Source: Spinellus fusiger
Lineage: Eukaryota; Mucoromycota; Mucoromycetes; Mucorales; Phycomycetaceae
Direction: 5' to 3'
DNA: 64,000 bases
Assembly: GCA_025094145.1 (NCBI GenBank)
Contig: JALLLS010000048.1
Location: forward strand, 217,553 to 281,552
Made by a program: the position numbers and the translations under genes. Below the pieces are notes generated by a model. The model made no database searches. It saw only the letters and a list, made by a program, of their open reading frames with translations, and was not told the origin of the DNA. Shown piece after piece: positions 49,801 through 62,580 of the stretch (its first letter is position 1; every line of letters starts with the position of its first letter).

Positions 49801-52283
49801 GCCTAACACCATTGAGAAAGAACAGAGCTCTATACAATAGAAATAAATCTCTATTTTTCCCTTTTATCACCATGCTTCCAAACAAATATATTAAATAATA
49901 AATTCAATGAGGGTGGCTGTGCATTATCAATCAACCAATCAATTAGCTGGATTCACCCTTCTTAAAAAGTGATTTTTCAGTAATTACATAATAGCTTTTC
50001 TAGAGATACAATCATAGTCATTATGCTTGATATCTCAATTATTGAATTAAAAAAATAATTGGTAAATTGTTATTTTTTTGTTTTATTGATGTATACATAC
50101 AGATTTTACTAATTATAAAATAAACTTAGGGTAAAATTGATTGTAGAATTTTTATTTCAATTATATACTTTAATACCAATCATTAGATTATTAAATTATG
50201 TTTTTAATTATTTGTTAATTATTTAATTGTTAATTTTTAAGAAATATACATTCAATCTTTTAATGAAAAATCAATCATCAGTTGGTGAGATTGTTTGGAC
50301 AGGTAGATTAATGAGACTGAACAAAGATAATTTTTATTGAGTAAAGAAAGATTCACTATTTATACTTTTGGTGGGTGCTTATCCTTCAGTGGCTTCTACC
50401 TTATGGTAGGATAATCTATTCTACCTTATGGTAGTCATGATAGTCAACCTTATGGCTGCTTCACAATTACAACTAAATGGTTGGTGTCTATATTACTACC
50501 TTATGGTAGTATTAATAACTGCCACCTTATGGTTGGCTCATATGTTTTACTTAGTTGTAGTATTATTAGATTCAATCCTATGGTTGGTTCCTGGGATAAG
50601 CACTCCATTATTGAAACCATTAATTAATATGAGTCTTTAATCAATTGACTCTGATAGGTCAATATTGTTTTGTTAGGATTATTAATGAAGATGGCTCTTA
50701 TTAAGTGTCTGATAGTACACTGAGCTTTAGAAGGTAATCTGTAGTTACAACCAATCAGTGAGATGATACAGAAATGTACTATGTTACTTGTGTGCACTCA
50801 AGCTTTCATAGAGTATTCTGAATGTTACAGCACACTACTTTTATTGACTTATTTGTAGAGAATCTTTGGATTGAAGTTGGAACATGACAATATCTAAAGG
50901 GGGTATAAATATATGTTAGTCTATTAAGCTAGTAAATAATTATCATAGTACCTTTGAAAAATAAAAACTAAAATAAGTTATAAAGACAATAATACATTCT
51001 CCTAATTGATAATAAAAAGATAATATAAAGATAATTATTATTCTCTAATAATAATTGTATTAAAAAACAATAGAAATAACTGTATTGGAATATATGTGTA
51101 TTTAATGAATAATTTAGATTATTTCAGATAACAAATATTTTTAGACATATCTTTTACTATTTTCAAATCATAAACAATATAATTAATATATAGAAAATAT
51201 TAATTATTATCAGATATATATTATAATTAAAAGATATGTATTGTATTTTTGAAATATGAATAGTACTTCAGTAGTTTAGTAAATAGTCTTAGTATATCTT
51301 ATCTTTAGTTTAGCCTTTTTTTTTATCATTATTAGTCTTAGATGTTTTTTGTTTCTTTTCTTTTCTTTTTCTGTAGAGTCACTGTACTTTTTTTAAGCCT
51401 GTGAAAACTACTCCTTTAATAAAATTAATCTTTAACCTGAGCTACATCCCCACTCTCTTTCACTTTCTCCTTACTTTTGGTAAGTTTTTAAATTTTAACT
51501 AATTTCCCCCCCCCCCATCCATTTGTATCCAGTATATTTTTGGGTGCATTCATTCACTGCCTTTTTGAATCTGTTGTCCATTTTCCTTTAAATCTATTTT
51601 CCAATAAGCTTTACTCCTTTTCCTTTAGGAACCCCTTTACATCTTGTCTCTGGTACTATGGAGATGTCCACCAAACAACCAAGAAGAAATTATTATATTT
51701 AAAAAGTTTACTAGTCAATCATATAATTGATCTAGATATTAATAAATTTAAAAATACATAAAACTTATAATTTATTGACAGTAATTCTGTGGTTTAATTT
51801 AAAAATAAACTACTCAAGATTCTATTAATTAATTGGATTATTATTACTGTTGATTTATCAAACAACTAATAGGCATTATAGGTTAATAACTAGAATTAAC
51901 TGCCACTAATTTTTATGGCTATCTTATAATAGATAAATACATTTATTAATTAAAAATACATTTATTAAAATATTATTATTATTAAATTTTGATCTATAAA
52001 ATATAAAATTAAAATTTTTATGAAATTAAAATAATATTTATAAGTAAAATTTTTTTTATTATAATATATTTTATTTACTGGAAATTGATTTATAGGTAGC
52101 AATAACAATAATCCCTCTTGATTATTAAATTAATCTTTTTTTATGATTCTAGAATATAAATTCCTGAGGTAAGGGAGGGATATACAAAAAATAGAATATT
52201 TTAAATATATATGAATTTAAAAGAAAAACATTATAATTTATGTTAATATTAAAAAATAAAACTAAAATATGGAATTTATTAAC
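49801..52283. other. Very AT-rich gene-free region with palindromes
   Basis: About 2.5 kb, extremely AT-rich at 50000-50260 and 50900-52280. No exon or transposase was recognised. At 49962 a block CTTAAAAAGTGATTTTTCAG repeats one found at 46489. At about 50290-50345 a segment resembles the start of the 256-bp LTRs (ATTAATGAGACTGAACAAAG). A palindrome cluster lies at 50396-50590. The segment 50811-50880 is an inverted copy of the last ~67 bp of the window. Confidence 0.5.
50396..50590. repeat. Cluster of CTACCTTATGGTAG palindromes
   Basis: Three perfect copies of the 14-bp palindrome CTACCTTATGGTAG lie at 50396, 50421 and 50496. Three relaxed versions with CTTATGG or CCTATGG cores lie near 50446, 50522 and 50573. 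Each perfect copy can form a 5-bp stem hairpin. The cluster lies just inside an LTR-like segment. Confidence 0.8.
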
Positions 52284-52539
52284 TGTTAAATTTGAAAGGG
52301 AATTAATCAGACTCAAAACAAGATACTTTTATTAAAACAATTTTGATATGTCTGTTTAGTATAAATAGACAAGTGGCTGTGTACTGAATATGATCTATTA
52401 CTGTTTTAGGATGCTTATCAAATAATGGCCTGTACAGTAGACTTTAATATGCAGTGTCTTAACTATGAATTACGTTGTAGAAAGAAGACAACTTAATAAT
52501 TGGTCTGTGACTGCTACCGTTGTCTTCATGATTACAACA
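52284..52539 (-). repeat. Solo LTR of the chromovirus family
   Basis: A 256-bp copy of the same LTR that flanks the element at 57347-62985, with about ten substitutions. Ends are TGTT and AACA. Flanking pentamers (TTAAC left, CATAC right) do not match, so there is no target duplication. The right edge joins LINE ORF2 directly. Confidence 0.85.
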
Positions 52540-55108
52540 CATACTCAAACTTTGGCCTAATGAAGGTCTTGTATAGTCTTGAGCTGAGGAGCAAAGAGAA
52601 ACCAGAACGTAAGGCACCAACAGCATACAGTGTGGACATGGCAAACATTGTGCCTTGTTTCCTGTGTGAGATAATCCCAGAGAAGTTGATTCCTTTGTAG
52701 ACAAAGGGTATGCCAAGGTAAATGAACTCATTGGCTGCTGGAAGGGCCTCTCCATATATCTTGAACTGGTTGGCCTGGGAAACAGAAGGGGGAAGGACCA
52801 CTGCACACTTGGAAGGACTCCATCTAAAGCCAACTGAAACAGAGTAGTGCTCTACCAAACACAGCATGTGTTGAACCTCTCCAACCTTACCAAAGACAGC
52901 AATACTATCAGCAAAGAAGAGTGAGTTTACTCCTGTAGGCTTATCCATAGTGGTGCTACTGTTGTCTGTTAATGATGCTTCATACTCTACCAAAGATGAT
53001 GATGAGCTTGACTGCACATGTGTTGTTGTTGTTGCTGTTGCCACACTTCTGAAAAGACATGCAAGTGGGTTAATGTAGATTGAATAAAGGTGGGGGCTGA
53101 GAACTGAGCCTTGCAGTACACCAGTTACTGGAGAGAACAAAGAGGACACATAGTTGTTCAGAATAACTGATACATGGACATCATCAAACAAGTGGACAAG
53201 CAAAGCAAGCAGTGGTGGTGGTGTGTTTCTCTTTTGGAGGGCATCCCAGATCAGGTTCCTGTCTACAGTGTCATAGGCTGCCTTGATATCCAAGTAGGCT
53301 ACCACAGGATAATGGTGGTGTCTTTGGTAATATCTTTTCATCAGGTTGTGTAAACACAGAGCCTGGTCCAGTGCACCTTGTCTTGGTCTGAATCCACCCT
53401 GGGCAACATCAAGAGGGGGAGAGTACTTGTGCAGGTCTGGTGCTAAACATACCTCAAACAGCTTTCTGAGAACAGAAGTCAATGAGATTGGCCTGTAGTT
53501 GGCTGGATCACTTGGATCACCCTTTTTGAAGATGGGGAACACCTGTGCTTGATGCCATGGGAGAGGAACATAGGACCACTGCCAACACATGGTGAACAGA
53601 CCAGAAAGAATGGGGACAATGGTGGTGCTGAGTGGCTTTAGCATTTCTGCTCTCAGGTGGTCTACTCCTGTTGCTTTTCTATTTAGCAGCAGCTTCATAC
53701 AGAACTTGACAATAGGTTGTGAGAATGGTGTTGTGGCTGCTGAGAAGGAATGCTGATGTTGCTGTGCTATTGCTGGTGGTCTGAGAGATGTTAAAAGTGA
53801 GCCACTATAAACACTCTCAAGGTGTTGTCTCATCACTTCTGCTGCTGCTGCTGCTGGCCCATCTGGGTGCTGGAATGTCTGCTGTGGCTGTCTTCTTCTA
53901 CAAATCTGCTTCACCTTGGACGTAGCCTTTGCATAGTCTATCTCCATACTCCTGCAAAACTCCTGCCAGTGTCTTCTCTTGGCTCTTTGCACCTCACACC
54001 TAAAGGCCCTCTGTGCATCCAGGTGCCTCTGCCACCAACAAACCTTGTCCAGGCCTCTTGCCCTTTTCCAGCTCTTGAAGCTGTGCTCCCTCTTCTCAAC
54101 TGCCACCTGCAGAGCCTCACTCCAGAACTTCTGCCAATGTGCAGGTCTATGTGTCTTGCTTCCAACAGAGCTGTCTAAAGCAGAGTAGATGCAGCTGTTG
54201 AGCTGATCTGTCAGGCCATCAATGTCAGGACAGACACCAGGAAGATTGCTTACTGTAGATGTAATTAGTTGACATAGTTGAGAGGAGAGACTATCAAACT
54301 TGTCTCTGTATAGATCAGCAACATCTGGCTCCACAAGGCAAGAGAGATTCCACATTCTTCTGAAGGGTGGTGGTGTGAGAGGAGCTGTAGACATGTCATA
54401 ATCAAATGTCATACTGAGCAGCCTATGGTCTGAACCAAGAGAGAGATCACCATACACCATCATGAATGTGTTGTCAAAGAGGCAGTTGGACACAAACAGA
54501 TCCACAATGCTACTCATCTCTTGTTCTTGTTGGAAGGAGTGGTAGGTTGCTTGACCAAAGGCATGCATGCTGTTCTGGACATACAGCTGACGTTCTTCTA
54601 GCCATTCCAGTAGGGCTGTACCTCTAGGATTTGTGTCATGGTCACCAAGAACTGCACCAAGTTTTGCATTCAGATCCTCACAGATGATTCTGTCTTCAGT
54701 TAAAGAAATGGAGTTGAGCACTGCAAAAGTGTCTTCAAGGGAATGGGAGGGGGGAAGGTAGAGACATATAATTCTCAGTGAACCAATTTGGACACCAAGG
54801 GCATAGGGGGAGGGCATAGGGATGTGGGTAACATGGTAGGGACAGGAAGGAGAAACAAGAGCACAGATACCAAGTGAGCCATGGTAGCTGTTCTCAACAG
54901 GCTTGCCATAGGTGTGGAACTGTGTCCAGGAAGTAGGGAGGTGGGAGGGAGAGAGGAGCCAGGTTTCTGTGATAAAGAGCATAGTAAAGGAGTGTGAGTG
55001 TGTCATAATGTCATATACTATAGACTGTTGAAGTCTATTGGCATTCCATAGGCCTGTAGAGACTCTATTCATATTGGTGTTTGTTGTTGGAGGACTCAGA
55101 CATGGCAA
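52540..55108 (-). pseudogene. LINE ORF2: AP endonuclease and reverse transcriptase, 3'-truncated
   Basis: An 858-codon open frame of a non-LTR retrotransposon. The N-terminal endonuclease/exonuclease/phosphatase domain (~1-240) shows ITETWLL, EDLNAKLG (usually GDxNA), SSIVDLFVS and LGSDHRLL. The reverse transcriptase (~490-800) has FPIFKKGDPSDPANYRPISL, FRPRQGALDQ, YLDIKAAYDTVDR, GVLQGSVLSP and LFFADSIAVFG. The last is normally FADD, so the second catalytic Asp is lost. The frame ends at FEYVL, with the stop supplied by the adjacent solo LTR, so the C-terminal region is missing from this copy. Despite this, the frame has no other interruption. Confidence 0.88.
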
Positions 55109-55216
55109 CAGAGCTTCTTCTGCTCACTTGGAAGGCATTTGCTGGGTCATCTCTGTCAATGTATCTCTTGTTGGTTGGCTTGGGGGGCATCTGCTCTTCA
55201 CTGATCCAGCCATTGG

Positions 55217-56003
55217 CTACAAAAGCAGCAGCAACAGAAAAACAATGTGGGGGTGCATGTACTGGATAGCCTGCATGCATCTGTTCTCTTGGAGTCTGGC
55301 TGCCTCAATGCATATCTGCTCAACATTGAAGGTGGCATATTTTGGGTCTGCCAGATGCTTGGGGTCCAGAGGGTCAAAGTTCTTGTAGATATCTACCTTG
55401 GCCTTATTCAAGACTGCAGTAAGAGACTCAACATACTGGACATGGACCAAAAGACCAAGAACAGAAGGCAGGGAAACACACATCCAGGATTCTACCTGTT
55501 TCCAGGCCAAGGGTTCTCAGGAGCGTCTTGCCTCTGGGCGTTCATGCGTCTGCCTCTTGGAATGTACACATAAGTGTAACCTTTAGGACCTTCTTGGATG
55601 GTGAAGGCATGTGCAGCAGATTCCACTCTCCTAGTTGAAGGTGCTGGGCGGGTCTTTTTGGCTACAGTAGCCCATGTGGAGTCCTTGGCTGTCTTCTCAG
55701 CCTGTTGGTGGTTCTTTGGTGCCTGTGTCACCTCTTGTATCACAGGAGTTGCCTATTAGTCAAGGCAGCAAGCTTTGCCTCAAGGGCTGCCACAGTCTCT
55801 CTCAGCTGCTTGTTTTCTTCCATAATGGCCTCAAAGGCCTCAAGTCTCTGCTTCTGATGGGTGTGCTCAGAAGCCATTTGAGCAAAGCTCTGTTGGAGTG
55901 ACGTCACTGCCAAGATAAGTTGAGCTTTGGTGGTGGTGGTGGTGGCATTAGCCAAAAGGTGTTGTTGTCCTGCTGGAGAAGAGAACATGGTGGATCTGGT
56001 CAA
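55217..56003 (-). pseudogene. LINE ORF1-like protein, frameshifted
   Basis: It lies upstream of ORF2 in the same orientation. The start region (MFSSPAGQQHLLANA, from ~55989) leads into a coiled coil (EAFEAIMEENKQLRETVAAL). After a frame break near 55742 it continues with STWATVAKKTRPAPS and KGYTYVYIPRGRRMNAQR. After another break near 55500 it continues with SLTAVLNKAKVDIYKNFDP. No zinc knuckle was seen. Position and coiled coil fit a LINE nucleic-acid-binding ORF1 product, but sequence similarity was not testable. Confidence 0.65.
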
Positions 56004-56224
56004 GTTTGAGAGCTGGAGGTCTGAAACTTTTGTAGAAGATAGTCGGGAGATGGGGAAGATGGATTGATGATGGATGCAGATGGATGCAGCTTTTTGGAGA
56101 TGGATGGACGTTTTTGAATTTTTGGATTGAACTTACAAATTTTCAAAAAAAGTATCTTTAGCAGAAAGAGAAGTATGTGTTAGATTAAAGTTTTTTTTAT
56201 TAAAGGGGTTTTTGTACTAGCTTA

Positions 56225-56900
56225 ATAAAGCATATTACCCTCCTTATGACAATTTGAAAAAAAGATACAAAAAAGTTCTACAGGCTTAAAAGACAAAAAA
56301 GGCCATGCAAGAAAAGAAGCTAAGACTACTAGACTAAGTGATTGTCCCTGCTCTCTACTCTGCAACTGTGCTAATAGGTTGTGACAGTGAGAGAGAGGAA
56401 GACAGAGAAGCAAAACAAAAAGCTGTTCATGCATGCTGGGATGCTGCTTGCTCAAACCAAAGGGATCCTGGGCTGGCTGCTGTGCTGTAGTTGCTGTCTG
56501 GGTTACAGAGCTTGTCAATGTGCCATAGTATTGTCAGGAGAGGCACCCAGAAGTAAGGACAGGAAGGAGACTTGAGAGGAAGACAGTTGATGGCATTGTC
56601 CAGTGAATGCTGCTGTGCTGATGGGGGGAGTTGTTCCCACAGGTGTCTTGGTATTACTGGGCAAACAGCAAGGTGTCTTCTAGAAGTGTGCTCATCTGGA
56701 TTACACTGACAAGGGTGTGGTTTTCCTGGGAGCCACCCCATTCTCCAATGCACCAGCCTGCTTCTGTCATACCTATCTGCTGGTAGGTAGAGGACTGGGT
56801 CTATGCCAAGAGTTGGCCTGCATGCTCTTATCAGCACCTTGTCTGATGTTTCCAGGTATTCTGTGAATAGATGTTGCTGCTGGTCTTGGATATATATCAA
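56225..56900 (-). pseudogene. 3' fragment of a second LINE ORF2
   Basis: The minus strand encodes the C-terminus of a LINE ORF2: DKVLIRACRPTLGIDP, then a Cys/His cluster (PCQCNPDEHTSRRHLAVCPV), typical of the zinc-binding tail after the RT domain, ending near 56427. The ~200 bp after the stop, with a T-rich/A-rich end near 56225, would be the 3' untranslated region. It sits immediately 5' of another LINE's ORF1, giving a head-to-tail order of two partial copies. Confidence 0.72.
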
Positions 56901-57346
56901 AATTTATATTAATGATAGATATCCTATTATATAGAAAAATTTAAAAAATACTAGATTATTTTTAAAAAACATATGGTTTATAATTTAATAATATAAAAAC
57001 AAATTATGTATAGAAGATCTAAACAGACATTTTTTATCTAAATAATTAGTACTCAATACAATTTAAATTTAGATATACAAAACATATATTTATATCCAGA
57101 ATCTTTTTATTGTATTAACTAATTTTAGATATCCCTCTTTTTATATTCTAAACATGGAAATGGGGTATTATAAAATCAGGTTATTGGGGAAAAGCACAAT
57201 ATTTTTGATTAAGAAACAAATAAATATTTTTATATTGTAAACAGAGGTATTTATAGATAGTCTAAATGTACACAAATAATATTCTCAGATAGACCTGTTT
57301 TTTACTAATTTTAATATTAAAAATCTTTAAAAATTGAATTTATGCT
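56901..57346. other. AT-rich spacer left of the chromovirus
   Basis: About 450 bp of very AT-rich DNA. It ends in the 5-bp target ATGCT (57342-57346), duplicated at 62986-62990. No coding sequence was seen. The ~45 bp before the LTR look similar to the ~45 bp left of the solo LTR at 52284, though base composition alone may explain this. Confidence 0.5.
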
Positions 57347-57602
57347 TGTTAAATTTGAAAGGGAATTAATCAGACTCAAAACAAAATACTTTTATTAAAA
57401 CAATTTTGACATGTCTATTTAGTATAAATAGACAAGTGGCTGTGTACTGAATATGATCTATTACTGTTTTAGGATGTTTGTCAAATAATGGCCTGTTCAG
57501 TAGACTTTAATATGTGGTGTCTTAACTATGAATTATGTTGTAGAAAGGAGACAACTTAATAATTGGTCTGTGACTGCTACCATTGTCTTCATGATTACAA
57601 CA
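57347..57602 (-). repeat. 3' LTR of the chromovirus
   Basis: 256 bp with TGTT...AACA ends. Relative to the 5' LTR it has three differences (near positions 9, 132 and 189 of the repeat). It is preceded internally by the polypurine tract. Confidence 0.92.
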
Positions 57603-57946
57603 TAGCCCCTTCTCAGACAAGTGCATATTATAGTGATTTTCTTATAATGTACACAGATGGCTTTTGACATGCTTGTCAAGTAACTAATTGCTGTAATGTA
57701 TTGGGTCAATAAAAACCTTGCCTGTAAAACCCAGTGTGACAAATATACAAGGAAAAGACCTGTTATTACATTGGATATATATCCACTGATCATTTAGGCA
57801 GAATTGTGGCTATGTTTGTTTCTTGTAGCTATCTTATGTGTATTAACTATTTTTATAGTTTTACATTTCTTAGATGGCTGACCAGTAGTACAACAACTCC
57901 AATATATTTCAATATGTTTTTTAGAGTCAAAGTGTTCTGTTGGTTC

Positions 57947-59506
57947 CTATGTGTCATCAGATGGGTCAGGGTAGCCTTTCCATCTTACTCTGTATAGGTA
58001 GTTGCCATTAGAATTCTTGTGATCAATCACAGCTTGTACCTCATAATGAGTTTCTTTAAGCTCTTCAATTTCTGCAAGGACAGCAGCACTACTGTTTGCA
58101 ATAAGTTTGATGTGTGAAGTAGGGACATCTCTTGATAATAAGGATCCAGTTTTATTCTTGAGAACATAACTGCCATTCTTAGTTATGTTGTGAATGTAGA
58201 ACAGTCCATTGTTTTGAGCATCTAATTTGCTCTGTCTATTGACGTTCTTTATCATTACTTTTGCCCCAACAGGGTACTGTTTTTGCACTACTCTGTGCAA
58301 CTTGTTAAATTGTTTGTGATCTTTAAGCTGTGTATCTCTAATACATTTGTGGAGTGCTGGTATGATGACTTCATTGATGAACATATACTTTTCATCAATA
58401 AGTTTCATGTCAGCTTTCTCTATTTGAATTGTAGACCTAACATCCTGATAATTCTGGAACCCTGCAGGTTGCCAATTGAACATAACAGTATATGGTCTCA
58501 ATTTATTTAAACAAGCATATCTGCAGTTCATTGCATACTGTGCATAATTGAGGTATAAATCCCAATCCTGACCTTTACTGCATAGTTCTTTAATGATGGT
58601 ACGTTTGGCCAAACCAATGTACCCTTTATTGACTGAATTACCCATTGGAGAATATGGTAGAGACAGTTGTCAATCAATATCACTCATTTCAATAAGATTT
58701 GTGATGATCTCATTTACAAACTCAGTACCATTGTCACTGTTGATAATCTTTGGGAAACCAAATAATGAAAATATAGACAGAAGTTCTTTTGCAATGGTTG
58801 TACTGTGTTTATCAGGCAATGCTCTTAGAATGGTAAACCTGGAAAAGTAATCAACCATCACTAGCATGAAATTATTGCCACTTGATGAAGTAATGTCAAA
58901 TGAGCCAAGATCCATGTACCAATGATCTAGTAGTTGATCTGGCAGCACTGACTTTGGTGGATGATAACCCACTTTGGTAATATTGAATCTATTACACTCA
59001 AGACATTCACTTATGATGCATTGAATATCTTTTTGCATATTAGTCCAATGTACATCATCATGATGTAATTGGTTTTCAATACTTTGCAATCCAAAATGCC
59101 CCAATAGATGAGCCTTGAAAATAAGATCATCTCTCTCATGAGCAGGTGGCATCATGTAGTCAGCAAACTTGAGTGTTCTCATAACAGGATTATTATTCTC
59201 TTGTTCAGTTTGTATTGGTGAATTATCTTTTTTCATGCTTGAAGATGACTGTTTACTTATCAACACTTCACTTGTATTACTTCTGAAGGCATTTGAACAA
59301 GACTTCTTTACTGGTCTGTATGAATATTTCTGTTTACCCGCTATGTTTTCTACTTTGCTCATCTTGTCCTTAGCAGAACTACCCCCCTCCAAGATGACAA
59401 CATTGTTGTCATTGTTATAGTACAGGCAGCTCAAACAGTCTAGAATAAGATTCTTATAACCAGGAAGATAAATACAATCCAATAGGCAAAGATACATTCC
59501 CACCAC
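57947..59506 (-). pseudogene. Chromovirus integrase with chromodomain
   Basis: One reading frame interrupted by a single in-frame TGA at 58670-58672. The N-terminal HHCC-type zinc region ends in CIISECLECNRF. The catalytic core has HWYMDLGSFD (first Asp) and KIINSDNGTEF (second Asp). In the third region PMGNSVNKGYIG the expected Glu is not evident. The C-terminus is a chromodomain (NYLYRVRWKGYPDPSDDT) that stops at TAG where a Trp codon (DDTWEP) is expected; the continuation EPTEHFDS lies just past the stop. Chromodomains target such elements to heterochromatin. Confidence 0.85.
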
Positions 59507-60685
59507 CCTAGCATAAGTGCATTAGGTGTTTCCTGAGTATTAAGGTATATAAGGCTTTTGTGGTCTGTATGTAAGGTAAATAGAATAAGATATAACCACT
59601 TATGGAACTTGGTAAATGTATAAACAACAGCCAGTAGTTCTTGCTTAGTAGTACTGTAATTTCTTTCAGATACAGAAAGTTTATGTGAGACCATAGAAGT
59701 ATACTTTATGTCACCATCAATGACTTGATAAAGCATGCCACCAATACCAGTTATCAAGGTATCTGTAGCCACATGAAAACAATAGTGTAAGTCAGGTGGG
59801 GATATGACAGGTGCATTGGCCAAGGCAATCTGTGGATTATAGAAAGCCTTCTCATGACGTTTGGTCCAACAATCTTTAAGGCTGCCCAAATTATGAAGAT
59901 CATCCAACAGTGCAGCAATATCCAAGAAAGATGGAATTACTGACCAAAAGAAGCTCATAAAGCCAAGATAGCATTGGATCATTTTTCTGGTGGTAGGAAT
60001 AGGCCACATATAAGCATTTGCCATTTTGTGAGGATCAGGTAGAAGCTGACCATTGATTAGAGACCAACCCAAAATGTGTATGCTATGCTGAGCAAATACA
60101 ATTTTATCAGGGCTCAGTACCAGGTTAGCTTGTGTTAGGCAGCTGATAACTGTAACCACACACTCAGTATGATATGAAAGTGGTGGATAGGTACTGATTA
60201 CAATATCATCAATGTAAACATTGACATAGGGTAAATCTTCAAATAAATTTGTAAGGACCCATTGAACTACATTGCCTACAAAAGTGATACCAAAACAAGC
60301 CTTTATAAAATGGAATTGTCTGTTTGTATAAGGACAAGTAAAGGATAACTTTTCTCTGTCTTCTTCTGCAACCAAGAAGCTTGTAAAACAAGAGTGAATG
60401 TCTAGTATAGTGTGAATTAGAGCTGCACCAATACATTGATGGATGGAAGATATAAGTGGTAGCTGTTGTCTATCATTGACTATGAGAAGTTGATTTACAA
60501 GACAAACATACAAACGATTCTGGGTTTTTCATAGGAAGGATTACCCTGAGAATCTTTCTTCTTTACTACTAGCAACGGCTATTATATGCAGTGTGTGAGG
60601 GAGCTTTTTCAATTACACCTTCATTTTGCCACACTTCCAACTGTTTTAACACAGCAGGACAATAAGCAATAGGCAGGTCATATTG
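59440..60685 (-). pseudogene. Chromovirus reverse transcriptase and RNase H
   Basis: The open part runs 60513-59440. The RT core includes FHFIKACFGIT and the catalytic YVNVYIDDIVIS (YIDD intact). RNase H follows with ATDTLITGIGG, ERNYSTTKQELLAVVYTF and LHTDHKSLIYL. Upstream, 60514-60685, RT-start segments such as LPIAYCPAVLKQLE and NEGVIEKAPSHTAYNS are separated by stops and shifts. Confidence 0.87.
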
Positions 60686-61657
60686 TCATTTATAAGCAAC
60701 ACATCCTGGTTTAGTTTTTAAATGAATAATAGCACCTGGTAAATTGCAGTATGTATTACTCATGTCTATCAGTGAATTCTTTTGTAACAATTCATTGACT
60801 TTGTTGAGCATGGGTTGACATTCATTTTCATCACCAAAAGGATCATTATTAGGTTTGATAAAATCAGGATCTATTGGATCTGGCTTCTTTGGTCCAGCAC
60901 TATCAAAGTGAGAGCTGACCAATCCAGTGATGCCAATATTCAATTGATGCAAGATATCCATACCAAGACAAATAGGAACATTTTCATGAGAAAAGAATGG
61001 AAACACTTCAAATGTGTGTGTTACAAGCAATTTATTATAGAACACATTCATCTTAATGGAGCCTAATCTTTTGTAAGTTGAACTACTGTGGGCAAGCTGC
61101 ACAACACCACTCTGCTCATTCAGAGGCTTGGTACCATGGGCTTCAAAGAAGGCTGGGACAACAGAAGAAAAGGATGCACCTGTGTCAATGAGTGCATAGC
61201 ACTTGACATTTTCTACAATAACAGGAACAATTAATGAGTTAGATTTCAAACCAGGACATTTTGAGAGTCTGTTATCAAACTTACACACCTGTGCTTGTGT
61301 TGCCACCATCAGAAACTCCTTGTCTGACAACTCCATGTCAGTTGACAAGGGCACAATGGTAGGTGTGGCCTCTACATTCATAGACCTCTGCACCAGGGAC
61401 AGCTGATCCCTGGGTTTGCTGCCTGAGCACAAATGCTCAGGTGTCCAGTCAGGTGCATGGCACTTAAAACATGCACCTTTCTTGGCTCTGGGTTTACTCA
61501 CTTCTCCACTTGCTGCTGCCTTGCAGTCCTCAGTTTGGTGGGTAGTTACTTGATGGTACAAGCAAAAGACATTACTACCTTTACAAACTTTGACTACAGG
61601 GGACAAAGAAGAATACTTGGAGCATTTAACTCCCGTATCCCTATCTTCATGGCTCAT
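60686..61657 (-). pseudogene. Chromovirus zinc knuckle and aspartic protease
   Basis: A 323-codon frame. Near its start is a Cys/His zinc knuckle (CFKCHAPDWTPEHLC). The retropepsin-like protease follows with the active-site ALIDTGASFS and the flap/late region VPICLGMDIL. The end, INKNSLI-like to IIHLKTKPGC, leads into the RT. Confidence 0.85.
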
Positions 61658-61660
61658 GGA

Positions 61661-62580
61661 TCACTTTGCAGCAGAGCCTCTACCTTCATATTCACCAAAA
61701 CAGTCAGCCACCTCTTGTGCTGTTTGGCAAATGAATTTTATATCCTTTTTTTGCTGAGTGGTACACTTCATGAGAGCCAGCTTCAAATCATGCTCAAACT
61801 TATCTGGTAATGCCTTCATGAAATGCTTCACCAACACATGTGTGTCAGTTACCCTAGCCTTTCTTCTTACTGCGTTGAAGCAATCTATGAAAGAGGACAC
61901 AAATTCACCATCTCTTTTCCTCATGGTTTGCAATTTTTCTAAGGCAGCATCTACCTGGTCACTACAGTTTCCACCATAGCATGCAGTATACACTTTCTTA
62001 AATGCATCCCATGTTTTGACAGTGGTAGACACAAGGGAAGGAGACAAACCCAGTTTTGGTTTACATCTAAACTATATTAGCCCAAAACATTCTCAAAACT
62101 ACTATAGCAAGCAGGCAGATCTTCCAAGACAACTCTGGAAGCATCTGCCACCTTTCCCTGCCATTGGAAGTATGGCAGGTTTCTTGGTACAATACAACTT
62201 ATATTGCCCCAAGTTAAAGGTGAGTTACTTTTTTGCACAATAGGAAGAGGATTTCTGCCTGTGCCGGTAATCTGGGAATACTGCTTTAGCTGTTCCCAAA
62301 TGGCACCTACAGCATGAAAGTCCTTCTTTACTTGCTCATACTCAAGGAATAGGAGATCTGTCTCAGATACAACTCCTACCCTATTTGCAATTTTTGTTGT
62401 CAGAGCTGTGACTTTAGAGGCCAAGGCCATGTACAATCTATGTACACTAGTGCTAGCCAAAACTAGATTACTGCACTCATTGTTTGCAGGATACACAACC
62501 AAAACCACTGGGGACTCCAACACAGACACAGGGTGCTCCACCATGAACACAGGGGAAGACTCAAAATCCATGTTTTCCAA
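61661..62580 (-). pseudogene. Chromovirus gag, frame-broken
   Basis: Two frames, 62580-62077 and 62047-61661, read as one gag capsid region. The second carries FVSSFIDCFNAVRRKARV and HFMKALPDKFEHDLKLAL, typical of the retrotransposon gag (UBN2-like) fold. The first is an N-terminal extension with little similarity. A stop/frameshift lies between them near 62050-62077. Confidence 0.75.

Noticed and set aside
53822..54188. Plus-strand open frames within 52.5-55.1 kb
   Set aside because: They are antisense to the LINE endonuclease/RT frame, which has recognisable motifs.
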